Part shown: positions 19,141 to 32,500 of the stretch, piece after piece
Layout of the letters: each line of letters begins with the position of its first letter
How positions within the stretch are numbered: the stretch's first letter is position 1
Assembly (NCBI GenBank): GCA_033439795.1
Contig: JAUTDP010000013.1
Coordinates: 248,001 to 312,000, forward strand
Direction of reading: 5' to 3'
DNA length: 64,000 nucleotides
From: Sordaria brevicollis
Taxonomy: Eukaryota; Ascomycota; Sordariomycetes; Sordariales; Sordariaceae
Position numbers and translations under genes: made by a program
The notes under the pieces: model-generated
Seen by the model: the letters and a program-made list of their open reading frames with translations, nothing else
Told to the model about the DNA's origin: nothing
Databases searched by the model: none

Positions 19141-21894
19141 TCACTGAAAATTGTGCATGATAAAGTCCTCAACGTTTGGGTCCCAGTTCAAGAGAGAGCC
19201 GCTGGCCATCCCGTAGTCTGGAGCGCCGCCAGGAGGTTGCCAAAACGGATTGCTGCCCAAATCAAACGGAGCATTGAACTGATATCCTTGTCCAGGTAGG
19301 TGAGAGGTAGGCCCGGAGGTTGAGACCGAGTTTGGGACGGAAGCATCGTTGATGGTCGATGACATTGCTCCTCTTTCGGTTACCGAAGCTTCTCCGCTAG
19401 CTTTATCTGCGTTTGCATGTGTTAGCCTTTTTGGAAAAGAAAAATAATAGACCACGTACCTGATAGTCGGGAAATCATGTTCCCGTGGAACCGTCGCAAA
19501 TGTTCCAGAGATGTGTGCGCGGAGATACTGAACGAGGCAAAATGCGCTAGGATCTCTTCACACAAACGCCAAGACCGCTCGAGCCGCTGTTGGTTCAATG
19601 TCAATGATGGTGCTGGGCAAAGCTGTCCCAAGATAACTACTATCCCGGCCGTGAATGCATCTATTTGGGGTATGAGTGAGAATTCACGACACAAGCAGGG
19701 TAGATGGAGACTTACAAAGCGCATCCCAGCACCATCCGCCCGTTGTATTTGTCCGATATGTGCTATGTACCAGCTCAATCAAGTCAGTGGCGGTCGATAT
19801 GCAGATTCTGGCACATTCAGCTGCGAATGATGTATAAAGGGCCCGTCTAGCATTAGGCAAGTCCTTCTTGGTGGGTGAGCTGGAGCCACTAGACGAGTTC
19901 GACACGGTATCTCTACATAGTTGCAACAGAATAGGGCGATGAAGCATCAGGCGTAGGTAGAGGAAGCTTGAAATTACGTTAGGACCCGGTACATAGCATG
20001 GGGAAGATGAAACATACTTTCCATGGAGCACAGTCCGCTGGGTAATAATAACCTGTCTTCTCTCCAGTTCCACCGCCCTAAGGTCGGTCGGGCTTGTCCA
20101 GGACATGATGGGGTTCACCGATCTCTCGTATCGTGAGAGCTTTTCGTCGAGCTCAAGTATAGCATCGAGGCCGTGTGTAGCTTGATCACAATTCGGTGGG
20201 TCCTGCAATTCGGCTGTTCGTCCTAGAGATGATTGGTAGATACTGGATAGGATCTCTCCTAGAATGTGGCATTGTTGAATATGTTCGAGGTAGAAGTACA
20301 TCTTGGACGGTACATTGGTTGACGAAGGGCTACTCTGGCAATCAAGCTCTCCTTCATCGAGTTCGGCAAGGGATGGTAATGCTAAGGTGTCAAGATGGGC
20401 AGTCATGGTGGGCCTCCCGTAGGTCATGCTGACGGTCCTGTTTATGCAGTGTGTGATTAGCTTGACCGTTAGCCAGATCTATCGAAAAAAGATCACCTAC
20501 AAATCCAAGATGACACAGCCATGCCATGTCCTCCGCCGTATTTCTGTTTCCAGCTGAGACCGAATAACACGAGTCGACTGTCCCAATTCTGTGTGGAGCC
20601 CAAGCCCCTGAGCAAGCCGGCAGGCTACACCAACAGAGTTCCAACATCGTTGAGGAAACGGCGTGCCCAACAAGAATATGGTCATGAGTAGAAGCGCTTG
20701 GACAACCCCAATGTTGTTGAGGTCAAGCAGATCGAGACTAACAAAGGCCTTTGCTCGGTCAAAATAGGTCTGTAGCGCGGAGGCCTTGTCGTCGGGACTG
20801 AGATCGGCGAACTGGCAACCTAGAGCAAAGATGGTGTTGAGAGCGAAGTGAAAAACAATAGTGCTGGCATCCGCTCCCGGAGCACTCCCAAGGCCAAGAC
20901 CGGGAGGAGAGAGTGGCTCGGTCGATTGTCCGTTGGCTGGTGTCCATAGGCTCTCGTAGGCTCTCTCAAAGGTTGGTTTATGAAAGAAGGGGTAGAGCCA
21001 GTATACCCTCTCGAAGTAGCGCTTGAGCAGATGGTCGGCTAAAGCCCGAGTAGGTAACGCGAACTTGTCGGCCTGGGCGAACTGCATGCGTGTAGAGTAA
21101 AGGGGGTTATAATCCGTCGCAAAGTGCAGCTGTTGGGTCGGCCGCATATCGACATCTGGAATTCGGTGGGTGCGGCTCTTGACGAAGTTGCTCGCTTCCT
21201 TCATGAACGAGGCAGCCGAGGAGCTGCCATAGAAGTCGTCGGTGGCGTCATCTTGTTCGGTAGAAACGGTTCCAATCGCCGTGATTGCGCTACCTCCGAC
21301 CAGCTCAGATCCAGATGCTCCCTCAAGTCGTCCGCTCGGCGAAAGGACTGTCATACGACGAGGAAGAGGAGGTGGTGGTAGTGGTGGCAGTGGTCCGGGT
21401 ATTGGTGGTGAAATGGCTGTCGAGTTTGCACTCGGTGCTCGGTGATGGTGTCCATGACCGGAGGGACCGGCATCATTCGGCGACTGGTGACTTGGACTTT
21501 GGTGTTGTTGAAAGGGGGTGGAAGATATTCGCCGAGGGGGATCCAATTGACCTGCACCTGGGGCCGGGGCAGTGGAGGTGTCGGATGGCGGCGCCGGTGT
21601 GGAGTCTGATGTGGATGTGGATGGTTTTATAGGGGGAGTTGGCACTCCATTCTCCGCACAGAGACGCTCGAGTTGTCGTATTCTGTCATGGAGGGCTTTG
21701 ACATATTCATCATTGCTAGCTGTGCGCGCGTTCTCGATGGTGTAGATGCACTGTTCCAGAGGCAGAGACCGGCGCTCACACGTTGAGCAGATCGGCTTCC
21801 CTCCGTCGCAGCGGGACTTGCGTTCGCGACAAGGCTCACAGGCAAGTGGAATCTTTCGCCGTCGCAGCTTTTCACTGCGCCTATCTCCTGCCAT
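19141..21894 (-). CDS. Zn2Cys6 fungal transcription factor (860 aa)
   Basis: Four exons: 20501-21894, 19716-20437, 19460-19660 and 19141-19406 (861 codons). Introns of 63, 55 and 53 nt all have GT-AG ends. The N-terminus holds a complete binuclear zinc cluster: C19-x2-C22-x6-C29-x6-C36-x2-C39-x9-C49, with basic residues between. A short coiled-coil linker (about 63-78), a Pro/Ser-rich region, and then the fungal-specific middle homology region follow (about residues 285-480, including YFERVYWLYPFFHKPTFE and RRRTWHGCVILD...SMTYGRP). The family binds CGG-type half sites as dimers and controls metabolic genes. The target here is unknown. Its promoter lies only a few hundred bases from the RIP-mutated block, so position-effect silencing is possible (inference). 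Confidence 0.9.
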
Positions 21895-22329
21895 TTTTCG
21901 GGTACTTACCTAGCTTTATGGCTCCTGCCTTCAGATATTCTCAATGATTCGTCGCCGAGATTTGGTGCCGGGTCGCGATGATCGGGAAGGTGCCGAGAGG
22001 TGAAGTCAAAAGCGGATCCTGCCGTGCCTGCCAAGAATGCCAACTTTGCGGGGGCTTGCCATCCTGACGCCAGCGGCTCAACAGCGATGAACGAGGGATC
22101 TGACTTTATGTGGAAGTGAAAGAACTTGGCCATCGATGTTCAATTTCATACCGAGGTAGATCCATGATTCCCGAATTCAGTCAGCATATAAATCTTGGGA
22201 AATATTTGTCTACGTCTTTGCCGAGGCCGTGTCGAATCTGTTGTCCACGACTCTCGGAATGCACCCGCCGTGCACAGACCATGCAAATGCCAAGGCCATT
22301 CTCGATGATGAATAAATGAATGAATGAAT
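21895..22329. other. promoter of the transcription factor, up to the AT-rich block
   Basis: Normal base composition. An ATGAATGAATGAATAA microsatellite at about 22310-22331 marks the boundary to AT-rich DNA. Confidence 0.5.
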
Positions 22330-24598
22330 AAATTGTATTTTTCGACTACGTTCTATCACTACTAGATAATAAATCGTGCCCGCGACGACGGCTAAATATA
22401 AATATATATAATCGGGAAAAAGCCTCATTAGTCCGTAAGTCGGACCCCACCGCGACTATACGCTAAAAAACCCTATAATCTCTATATTTCTATTCCGAAA
22501 TTCCTTATTCTAAACCCCCTATCCCGGGTATAACCGATATTACTTCGAATAATAATAATTTATCGTCCGGGTCGGGCGTCTCTATTTATACTATTTTTAT
22601 TCTTTAGTAGCCTCTTCCCCCGAATACTCAAATATATATATATCCCTAATTTTTTAAAAACTTCTTATATACGAAAAAAGTAATAAAATTTATATTAAAA
22701 GTAATTAATATATCCTATACTATATTCGGATTATAATACGTAATAAATAAATAAATAAAAAAATATCCTTTTTCCCAAAGGGTATTATAAATATAATAGC
22801 AAAACGTTTTAAATAAATAGTAAAAACGGTTATAATAAGAATAAAAGTCCTAATAACCCGTCCGTTCTCCTATTTACTTAATTAAATAATTTTTAAATAA
22901 AGTGAAGTAAAGGTTATATTTATATTATAATTAATTTATTATAAATACTAATTTATTCGTAGCCTAATATAATTCCAGGTTAACCTCTAAAAGGAATATT
23001 TACGTACCTTTTCGGTCCGGGGGCGTTTCCTTCCTTAATATAAATTAATTTTAGAAGGCCAATAATTATAAAATATAATAATCGTTTTAAAGAAGGGTAA
23101 GTCCTTATAATTCCGCTAGGGCGTATAATTTAAATTAATTATACGGGGGAAATTTCTTTAGCCTTTATATAAAAGGGTAGGATTTTAGGAGGGAATAAAG
23201 GCGGGAAGCGGTTTAAACTACTTCTTTCCCTATAATCTTTAGCGGGGCTACTTTAATAAATTAAAAGGGGATAAATTTAAGTATAATACGTTAAATAAGT
23301 ATAATTTTATAAAAGGCTTTAAAAATAGCTATTTTAATTTTATATAAAGCCGATATAATATTCGTAGAAATTAAAGCGTTTTCCTTAATATTTAATTTAT
23401 AAAAATTAGGAAATAGGGTTATTACCCTATATATTAAAATAGGGATAAAATAAATAATAAATAATTATTTCGCCGTTTTAAGAAGGAAGCCGTAAGAAAT
23501 TTAATTAATCCTAATTATTAAATTAATAATTATAATCGCTTTAGGAATACGCTTTCGGATTTAAATAATTATCGAAAATTTATTATTTAAATAAATACCG
23601 AATTATTATATCTCCTTTTAAAATTTAACCTACTTTATTAGGGTATTAATTAATATCTATATTAAATTATACTAAACCTTCTTCGCGTTCTTCCTACGTA
23701 ACGGGAAATATAAAGCTTCCGTTTTATAATAATCGACCTTAAAGCCGAATTTCGTAATTTTTATATATAAATCCGCAATTTTAAAAAACGTAATATATAA
23801 TACCTATATAACGTTTTTCTTAATTATTAAATAAATTATATCGTTAGTATAAAAGAAAACGGGGCCCTAATATCTTTTTAATAGCGATACTATAAAGAAG
23901 AGGAAAAGGATTGGGGATTATAAGGAGTCCTATAAGAGGTTATTATTAATCCGGAATTTATTCTTAATTTATTAGAAAGAGAAACTTTTATTTATATAAA
24001 AATCGGTTATAAAACCGATTAGTAGAAGGGGTTACCTTTAACCGGTAAAAACCTCCTTTAATTTATTTACTTTTGTAAAAAAGAAGGCGGAATCGATATC
24101 GAAAGTAAAAATAATATTATAAAGGCCGAATTTATTTATACTTTCTATATTATAAATTAAAATTATAATTAAATCCGTCGTAAAGCGGGTAGGTAGGGCA
24201 TTAATTAAATCCCTTTATATAAGGTTAATATTAAATATAATAACCGTTATCCTCCTAATTAAAAGCCTTTCGATATTTTTACCGATTATAAATAAGAGCG
24301 TAATAAACCTCTAACCTTTATATTAATATAAGTCCCTACTTAATTTAAAGAATATAATTATTTATATTCTCTTAAAAGTAGTTAAGAACTTTCCGAATTT
24401 TAAAATCGCTAATAAAATAACCTATAAATACAGGAAAACAGCGTCCTAAACGGCTTTAAAAACGTTTAAAATAATAATATCCGGACCGGGGGTATTCGAA
24501 TTATAATATAAAAAGGCTTTTCTAAATTCTTCGTTTATAGGAAATTTAATAACCTATTATATAATATTCGATAGAAAGCGGGGATTTTCGTAAATATA
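22330..24598 (-). mobile_element. Tad-like LINE, 3' part (reverse transcriptase), RIP-mutated
   Basis: On the minus strand, translation gives a stop-riddled but recognisable non-LTR reverse transcriptase. From the LTR junction downward: a GPDIIILNVFKAV segment, a KFLTTFKR and ITLL..IGKNIERLL segment, a region ending FDIDSAF, and the active-site block YTNDII (relic of YxDD) near 23835-23855, then KTEALYF. Stops are nearly all TAA/TAG, where RIP would create them. The rest of the same element (ORF1 and endonuclease) continues at 38114-41130, so the gypsy element inserted into it. The 3' boundary near 22330-22440 is approximate; the last few hundred bases are probably 3' UTR. Confidence 0.82.
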
Positions 24599-25223
24599 TT
24601 GAAATGGGGAAGAAAAACAACCCCAAACAACCACTACCACCACAACAACTAGGAAAGGAGCCATATCAAAAACTTCTAATAAGACTAAAAGAGTAGAGAG
24701 GGGAGCAGATCTATAGGGGAGAAAGGAGCAATCTGACAATAGGAACATCTTTTTCGACTTAACTATATCTTTTCTTTTACCCATCACAGAGGCAAAGTTA
24801 GGAAGTCTTAAAGACTTAATTAAAGAGCTGATTTTTACTAAATTGAAGAAGATTTTTATCTCAAAGATTGAATAAAGTCTAATTATTATTCTAATAAAAA
24901 TTGCCTAACCTTCCTTCTTTTCTTTCTAACTACCCTTCTCTCCTTTTATTCCTTTAGAGCTTTCCTTCTTTCCATATAAAAGTCCGAAATTCATTCCACA
25001 GCCTTCTTTCTTAATCTACTCAATATACCACTATCATACTTCCTTCAAATCAACTCATTATAATACATCCTTATCCTATACCTCTCTTCTCAAATCATAA
25101 CCAAGGAAAATCCTTAGAAGAATTCCTCCAGAATGAAAAACTACGAAAATTTTTCGAAAAAATTCGGAAAAAATCTACTATCTAGCCGTATACCCTTATA
25201 CCTATTTATCCGCCCTATTTCAA
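24599..25223 (-). repeat. 3' LTR of the gypsy element
   Basis: Matches 37489-38113 over the full 625 bp. This copy keeps more original C/G in its first 230 bases, while the other copy keeps more in its last 150. Short open frames inside it, such as the one at 24557-24787, are not genes. Confidence 0.88.
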
Positions 25224-25224
25224 A

Positions 25225-25233
25225 CTTCCCTTT
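25225..25233 (-). promoter_or_regulatory. polypurine tract (plus-strand primer site)
   Basis: AAAGGGAAG on the minus strand lies one base from the inner edge of the left LTR, the expected place for the second-strand primer of an LTR retrotransposon. Confidence 0.65.
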
Positions 25234-25499
25234 AAATTTGCTTACTAGTCCTACAAAACTAGATTCACTAATAATTACCTTAATCCTTCCTAGCCGACCT
25301 CTTCCTTTTTTACCTTTTTAATTTCTTAAATTCTCTCTCCCTTCTCTTTCTCTCTCTCTAAATTAATTTACGCTTTATCTTCTACCTATTTTCTTCTTAA
25401 CCGATCTTCTTTTTATTCTAAACTACTAATATAATAATATATCCCACATCCTAAATGCAACTTGTAAATATAATATATCGGGATAATATTAGAGTATAT

Positions 25500-28400
25500 C
25501 TAGTATCGAAAACTATATTACCAAATTTTCGAAATTTATCGGTAAGCGGGAGTTAATTATCTACGCTAAACTTATTAAGTAAAACGAAATTATTAATTAT
25601 AATAATTTCTCTTCCCCTATAATTATTAATATTAATTATTAATATTTATCGTTCCTCTATATACTTCCTCTTCGCTCTAAGAATTAGCGGCAATAATTAT
25701 TTCTTTTTAATAAAAGACGCTAAAATACTATTGCAATTTCCTCTTAATTATATACTAATAATTATTAAAGAAATATTATTAATAAAACTATTATCGGGCA
25801 AAGTAATTTTAATTTTAGAGAGGGATTGGATAATAAATTTTTATTTAAGAGGACGGGGAAAATAGGAGAAATTAGCAAATTCTTATACTAATTAATATTT
25901 AACTATCTTAATAGGGCGATATTCGTCTAAATAACCTCTCTAATATACCAAATTCGTAAAGAATTTAAGCCGGGGATTAAAATCTTTTTCTCCGCTTTTC
26001 CTCTTTATAACCGTATAGATCAATTATTTTTAATTTTTCGAAAGTAGATTCTTTTTTATTTACCGCGTTAAAAGGGCGTTACATACTACTTTTATTTATT
26101 ACCGAACTATAGTATTTTTAAGCTATCTTATATTGGAAATTTAATTATATTTTTACTAATACTTACCTTATTCCTAAAATTCAATTATCGTAAACCTTTA
26201 AAGTAATTTATTAATAAGCTTTCCTCAACGCTTTATTTCGATAAAGAAAATTCGGACTATTTCCAAAACTTAAAGGCTATAAATCTAAATTTTCTATTAT
26301 ATTAAGAATATTATATTGAATTACTTCTAATTATTAAAAATATTAGGGATTCGATCTCCTATTAATATTAGAAAAATATAGTTCTTAATTACGAATACTT
26401 TACAAGTTTTTATAACTTTCCGTTTACGTTATTAATTATAGAAATTATTATAGAAAAATTAAAACGTCTCTCCCTAATTAAAAATTACAAAAACGAAGTA
26501 ATTATTAACTATAATAGGGAAGTATTAATATTAGACTAATTTCAAATTATTTCGAATATTAATATTTTTAATATAAAGTTTACTACGTCTAATAATAGTA
26601 ATTAGGTTTATTAAAATATAGATCCAATCGCTATATTTTCGCAACATTTAATATAAATTAATATAAATTGTTTCTCCTTCTTATTAACTCCTAATATTCG
26701 TTAAATACTATATATTAATTAGTCTTAATATTATTATATCCTAGGATATAATCGGGGTTAATTATTTATTAGATTATCTTAGGACGGGAGGAATAATTAT
26801 ATAGCGGAATATAATTCTAATTATTTACTTATTATTATCGGGCTCTCTAATAATTAAATAAGTCGGATTTTTATTAGGGATAATATTTTATTACCGGTTA
26901 ATTCTAAGGTATTTCCAATTTTAAGGCTTATTATAATAGATTAAATTATTTCCAATATAAAGGGGATAAATTTCTCTAATAATTATATTACCGAATTAGG
27001 GCCAAATTTTATTCTCTTAATTCCAACGCCGAATAGTTTTAAAAACCGCAGGAAGGCAATTATTCGGTACTCCTATAATAGAAATCGGGGGCAAATTATT
27101 ATAATTAAAATTAGAGGAGCTTATATTAATTAATATTTTAATTAATAATAAAATTTTAAGGGATAGAAGGTTTAATATAGAAGGGCTTTTAATAGGTAGT
27201 AGTAGTGTAGATTTATAAAAAGGCTTGTTAATATATAAGAGGAAGAAAAAGAAGGAAAAGAAAAGCTATAAATAAAAGGTTCTTATACTTATTTCGTAAA
27301 TTATTTATAAGGTCGAAAAATCGTAAATTTTTCCCTTTCTCCTAATCTCCTTTCGTAAGTCACTTATAACACTCTAAATTCACTCCTTCTAATCTCTATT
27401 CATCCTACTTACATTTAAAATTTTAAACGGTAGAGTAGGCAAATTTTATCCAATTTCCCTTAATATAATTTTTTAACCTTTTAATATAATCGAAAATCTT
27501 AATTCGTAATCGAACCTTAGGATTAAAGTACTTTTCCTATTATTTTTAGTAAAAAAGTACTTTAAAACGGCATTTATAACCCTTTTCGTAATTAATTAAA
27601 ATTCTAAAACTTTACAAAATTATTTTAAATAAACGGATATTATCTTTTTTATTTAGTTTAAAGGTTTTTCGTAATCGTAGGGTATATAGTACAAATAATT
27701 TTAAGAGGATGGTTTCTATCGGCTTTTTCCTTCGAAGATTATCTACTAAAAAAATATAAAAAAAGTACGTTTCTACTTATAATTATTCCTCGTTTTTCCT
27801 CCTAATAACCTTCTCCTTTTAAGTATAATAAAATATTAATAGTAGTAATAAAGTAAAATTACTAAATAAAAATTCTTTATAATAAATTAATATAATATTT
27901 TCCTCTAATTCTAACGCCGGTTTCTTTCCCTCTACGAATAATCCTCTACTTCGCTTCTTCTAAAGGGAAATCCCTATTAAAGAACCTATTATACTTAATT
28001 AATTTAATTTAAATATTAATACCTTTATTTTATTTATTAAAAAACGTATTGCTATTATTAATTACGATTCTCTTCGGCCGTACTTTAGCTTTAATACTTT
28101 AGAAATAGTACGTTAAACCAATTCTCGTTTTAATAGTAAAAAGTAAATCCTTTCTAAAATTTACGTTAACCTTTTATATTAATTTTTATTTCCTCCTAAT
28201 ACCCTTTAAAGTATTATTTAGGATAGCTACTTTCGATTATTCAATACTATTATAAATATTTATCCGATTGATAAACCCGTTATTACTAATTAGTTATATA
28301 TAAAGTAGCGTATTAATAATAATAAATTATTAATAATTATAATTACGTCTTTTAATTTATTTATTATATATCGATTAGCTTTAAAACGGATACTCAATTC

Positions 28401-29335
28401 GTTTCGTAACCTATTTAATCGCTATATCCTTATCGAAAAAAAAGGAATTTAGCCGTAGGGTTATTACCTTACTTATATAAAAGTAAAGAAAGAGCGGATC
28501 CTTAGGTTAATAATTCAATTATTTAATAACGAATAAATATTCTTTTATTCTCTATTAATATCCCTCTATTAACTATTATCTTTTTTTCTAGGAACGGGAT
28601 TATTTATTCGTACTACGTTAACCGATTCCGAAAAACGTATATATCGGTATATATTACTAATTAATAATAAGAATACGTTCTTATTTAAACTCCTTTCGTC
28701 GGTTGTAAATTTTTGGGTAGGGATATTAAGGGGGGGATCTATAGTAATTATACTTAGTATAATAAGACGGCTTTAGATTATTCGGCATTTATTAAATTTT
28801 TGGGCAATTTTAAATTTACTAAGAAGTACCCGATCGAAGGTTTTAATCCCGAGCTTATTAAAATTTTAAAATCCGATTAGGTTAAATATTTTACTTAGAA
28901 TTATAATATTAATCGTACCCGCTCGATATTAATCGATAATATTCCTCCTTATTATTAGGTTATTAGTAAAAAACCCGTCCCCATTAATTATAAATAGTAA
29001 TTAGAATATATATATTAAAAATCCGAAATTTTAAAGTTAAAAGGAAAAGGTATTATAATCTACGGTAATCGCGATATATCTAAACGGTTATTAATAGTAA
29101 TAGAAATTAACGATAAGGATAAAGAAATAATCGATATTAATAATAACGATTTAAACTCCTTTAGCGAGGAATTTATTACCGGCGAAAATAATAATAACGA
29201 AAACGAGGGTAATAATAAAGAAGATAAAAAAAATATAAAAGATAACGAAGATAATGAAAATAATAAAAACGATGAGGAAGATAATAAAGATAATAAGGAA
29301 AATTTTAATTAAGAGCGTAAAGTTTTAATTAATTT
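25500..29335 (+). pseudogene. coding-like relic on the strand opposite gag-pol
   Basis: Plus-strand translation between about 25.5 and 29.3 kb gives long stretches of protein-like sequence broken mainly by TAA/TAG, as RIP would cause. Examples are a segment with KYPIEGFNPELIKILKSD near 28830-28880, and a very acidic Asn/Glu/Asp/Lys tail at about 29140-29310. An earlier part near 26990-27120 contains NFILLIPTPNSFKNRRKA. I cannot name the family. It may be an extra ORF carried by the gypsy element, a captured gene, or a third nested element whose ends I cannot see. Confidence 0.5.
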
Positions 29336-29599
29336 CGAGGGTTTTTTTAATAATAAATAAGGGTTTTATTAAAGATTATTATTAATACCTATATTATAAA
29401 AAAATAAATCCATATTTTATAGTTTTTCAAAACTTCCCGTATTCTTATCTATATAGGTATTAATTTCCGAAAAAAAATTACGAAAAACTTAATTAAATAA
29501 AAGGGGTTAATAAGGTTTTTAGGAATATAATTGGAGGGAATAAAGAAGATAAATATAAAGTATAAAGCTCCACATACTATATATACTTCCCTTCGAAAT

Positions 29600-32500
29600 T
29601 AATAAAAATTCCTACGAATTAATTTCGCATAAAAATAAAATAACAACGAATAATAGTAAAAAGCAACGAAGCAAATACTAAGGAATATATTCATCCTAAT
29701 TTCGGAGGTTGGCTTAAATTTAAATTTAGGCGCAATACTAATTTCGTCTTTAATTCGGGTTTTAATTCAAACTCTAACTCGATTTCGTCTTTATTAAAAA
29801 AATACTAAAGGCCTTCGGGCTTAACTAATTCTAACTCGATAATAAATTCCTAATTTTATTCGTATTCTCTTTTAATATTTTAATGGGTCTAGATTTACTT
29901 TACTTTTAATTTTCGCGTTTATTCCTGTATAGAAAATAAATACTTATTAATTTAAATTTCTTTAAGGACCTATAAACCGTTAATAATATTAGGATTATCG
30001 AATTCTTCGTATTCTTTATTAGGATTAAGGAGTACACCGTTTCGGCGAATAAATTTCTTAATATTTCTAAAAGAAATTGGCCTCTTAAAACGAAGTCCGT
30101 CCAATTGCGCATAATAATAAATATTCCTATTAATAATATTAATAACTTTATAAAGACTTTTCTACTTATAATTCAACTTTTTAGCAATATTTATATCGAT
30201 TCCCCGAATATTATTATAAATAAAGATAAAATTTCCGATATTAATAATAACGTTTTTCGGTCTTATTTTATAGAAATTAACGGAATTTCTTTGCACGGTA
30301 GCTTTTCTCCTAATATCGGCAACCTTTTCGGCCGCCTATTAAAAGCGGTATTTAGTATTATAATATATTTAAACGACGGCGGCGATTAGCTTATTTATCG
30401 TATATTTCTCTAAATACTTTTCCTACTCGATTAGCCTCCAAGATGGATAGTCGAATTTAATGGGAATAATAAGATTATAACTATAGGTTAATTAAAAGGG
30501 AATAAATCCGTAACTATTACGAATAGTAATATAATTAGTAAAAAGGATATAAAGGAATAAATCCTTCCATCCCTTACTAATTCTTTCTATTAATTTAATT
30601 AATATTATAGTAATTATCGAATACCCTTATTCGTTAACTCTATTAGCTTAGTAATTATAAAGTACTATTCGTACTAACGGGATTTAAAAGTTATTAAATA
30701 CTTTGGTAAATTCTCTTTAAAACTCAAAACTATTATTAATAAGAATATTAAAAGGATATCCCTAATATAAAAACACTTCCCGGAGGAAAATAATAATATA
30801 TTTCGACGTTAATATTAGAAGAACTTTTACTTTTACGTAATTCGTTAAATTATTTCTAATTTCAATTAACGTTTATTATCTTCCCTTTCCGCCTAGTAAA
30901 TATTAGACGTCTAAAATCCACCGGCCAAAAGGTTAAGGAATTAGAAATAACTATTTATACCCATTTTTATAACGCTTAGGAACATACATTTAATAAATAG
31001 TATAACTACGGATTATATCTTCGATTTAAATATATATCCTATATTAATAATAATATTTAATAATCCGTTTATAAATTCCTTCCCTTCTTCGATAGCCAAT
31101 TTCGTCGTAATAACGTTATATAATCAATTCTTATTATATCTTATCGTCAATTAAAAAACGAAGGTAAACACACTTATAAATTATTCGTAACCAAAGCCTT
31201 TAATAATAAATAAAATACTTAAGGGCATTTTTCTTAAAAGTTTACTATATAGTAAATATCTTATTATATCGTACGGAAATATAGAGCGAAAATAAATAGC
31301 GAACTATATCTTCCGAATAATTAGAATATTCGTCGAATAAAATCCGCTCCCCTTCTATATATTTTTCGGTAGAAAAATAATAAATTTAGGCGTCGATAAA
31401 GTCGTTAATATCTTCCTTAAAGCGCTTTTCTTCTAAATCACTTTTTCCAAGGGGTTTTCGGGAAAAACTGTTAGCTACGGTATTTTTAATTCCGGGGATA
31501 TATTTTACGTCAAAATTAAAATATTTTATCCAAATAATCTACTATATAAGAAAAATACTAAGAATATCGCTTACTACGCCGTTAAATTAATAAACAAAGA
31601 TTTAAATATCTATTTCAATAATAAAATACGCTCCGAAAAGCTAACGTCTCAATCGTTTAAAAGCACAAAACAAACTACGAAATTCTCGTTTAATAGTATT
31701 ATAACGAATTTTAACCGGTAATTAAATACCGTTCTCAAACCTATAAAAATATTGCTTTTTATCGAGGCCAAATTATTTAATAACCGCTCCCCATCCTTTA
31801 ATATAAATATCGGTAACGAAATAAATAATTATTTCGCTATTATCGTAGATAAGGGTTGTAAAAATTAGAATAATAATAATTTTATATTGAAAATATTCTA
31901 TAATAAATTATTAATTTTCTATCTACACTAATTCAACTCCCTTTTTTATAATAACGTACAATAGAATGGCGATAATTCTAAAATCTTTAATCTAAATCCA
32001 ATAATAACTAACGATACTTAAAAAAGCTCGAAGTTCTTCAAATTCTTTTCCTCGGGGTTTAACTTTTCCAATAATATAATAAATCCATTCGCAAATCTTT
32101 TTAACTTTAACTTTATTTAAAAATCTGCCTTTAGGACTACAAATATAACCGATTAAAATTACTTCTCGTTTATACTATTAGGACTTAGCTACGGCAATTA
32201 TTCCGCTAATAAATTCAACGTTTAGTAATACTCTATCGATATTAATAAAATATTCGTAAATAAAGCGTTAAACTCCTTTATTATTAATTAATTCGTCGTT
32301 ATACCGGCTTTTCGGACTTTTAATATAAATATCGTTAAAATAAGGCTAGTACACTTTAAAGATCAAATCGTAAAGGATTCTAATTATTACCCTTATAAAT
32401 TGAACGATTAAATTAATTCTTCCTTAAGGTAATATTATTATACGGAGTAAACTAAAAAGTATTAAAAATATCGTCAAATCCCGACTTTCCTCATTAAATT

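Noticed and set aside
24557..24787. Short minus-strand frame, also present at 37489-37731
   Set aside because: The two are the same segment of the paired LTRs, not a gene.
30105..30389. 94-codon open frame on the plus strand inside the AT-rich block
   Set aside because: Asn/Ile-rich, as expected from RIP-mutated DNA, and it overlaps the minus-strand integrase C-terminal region.
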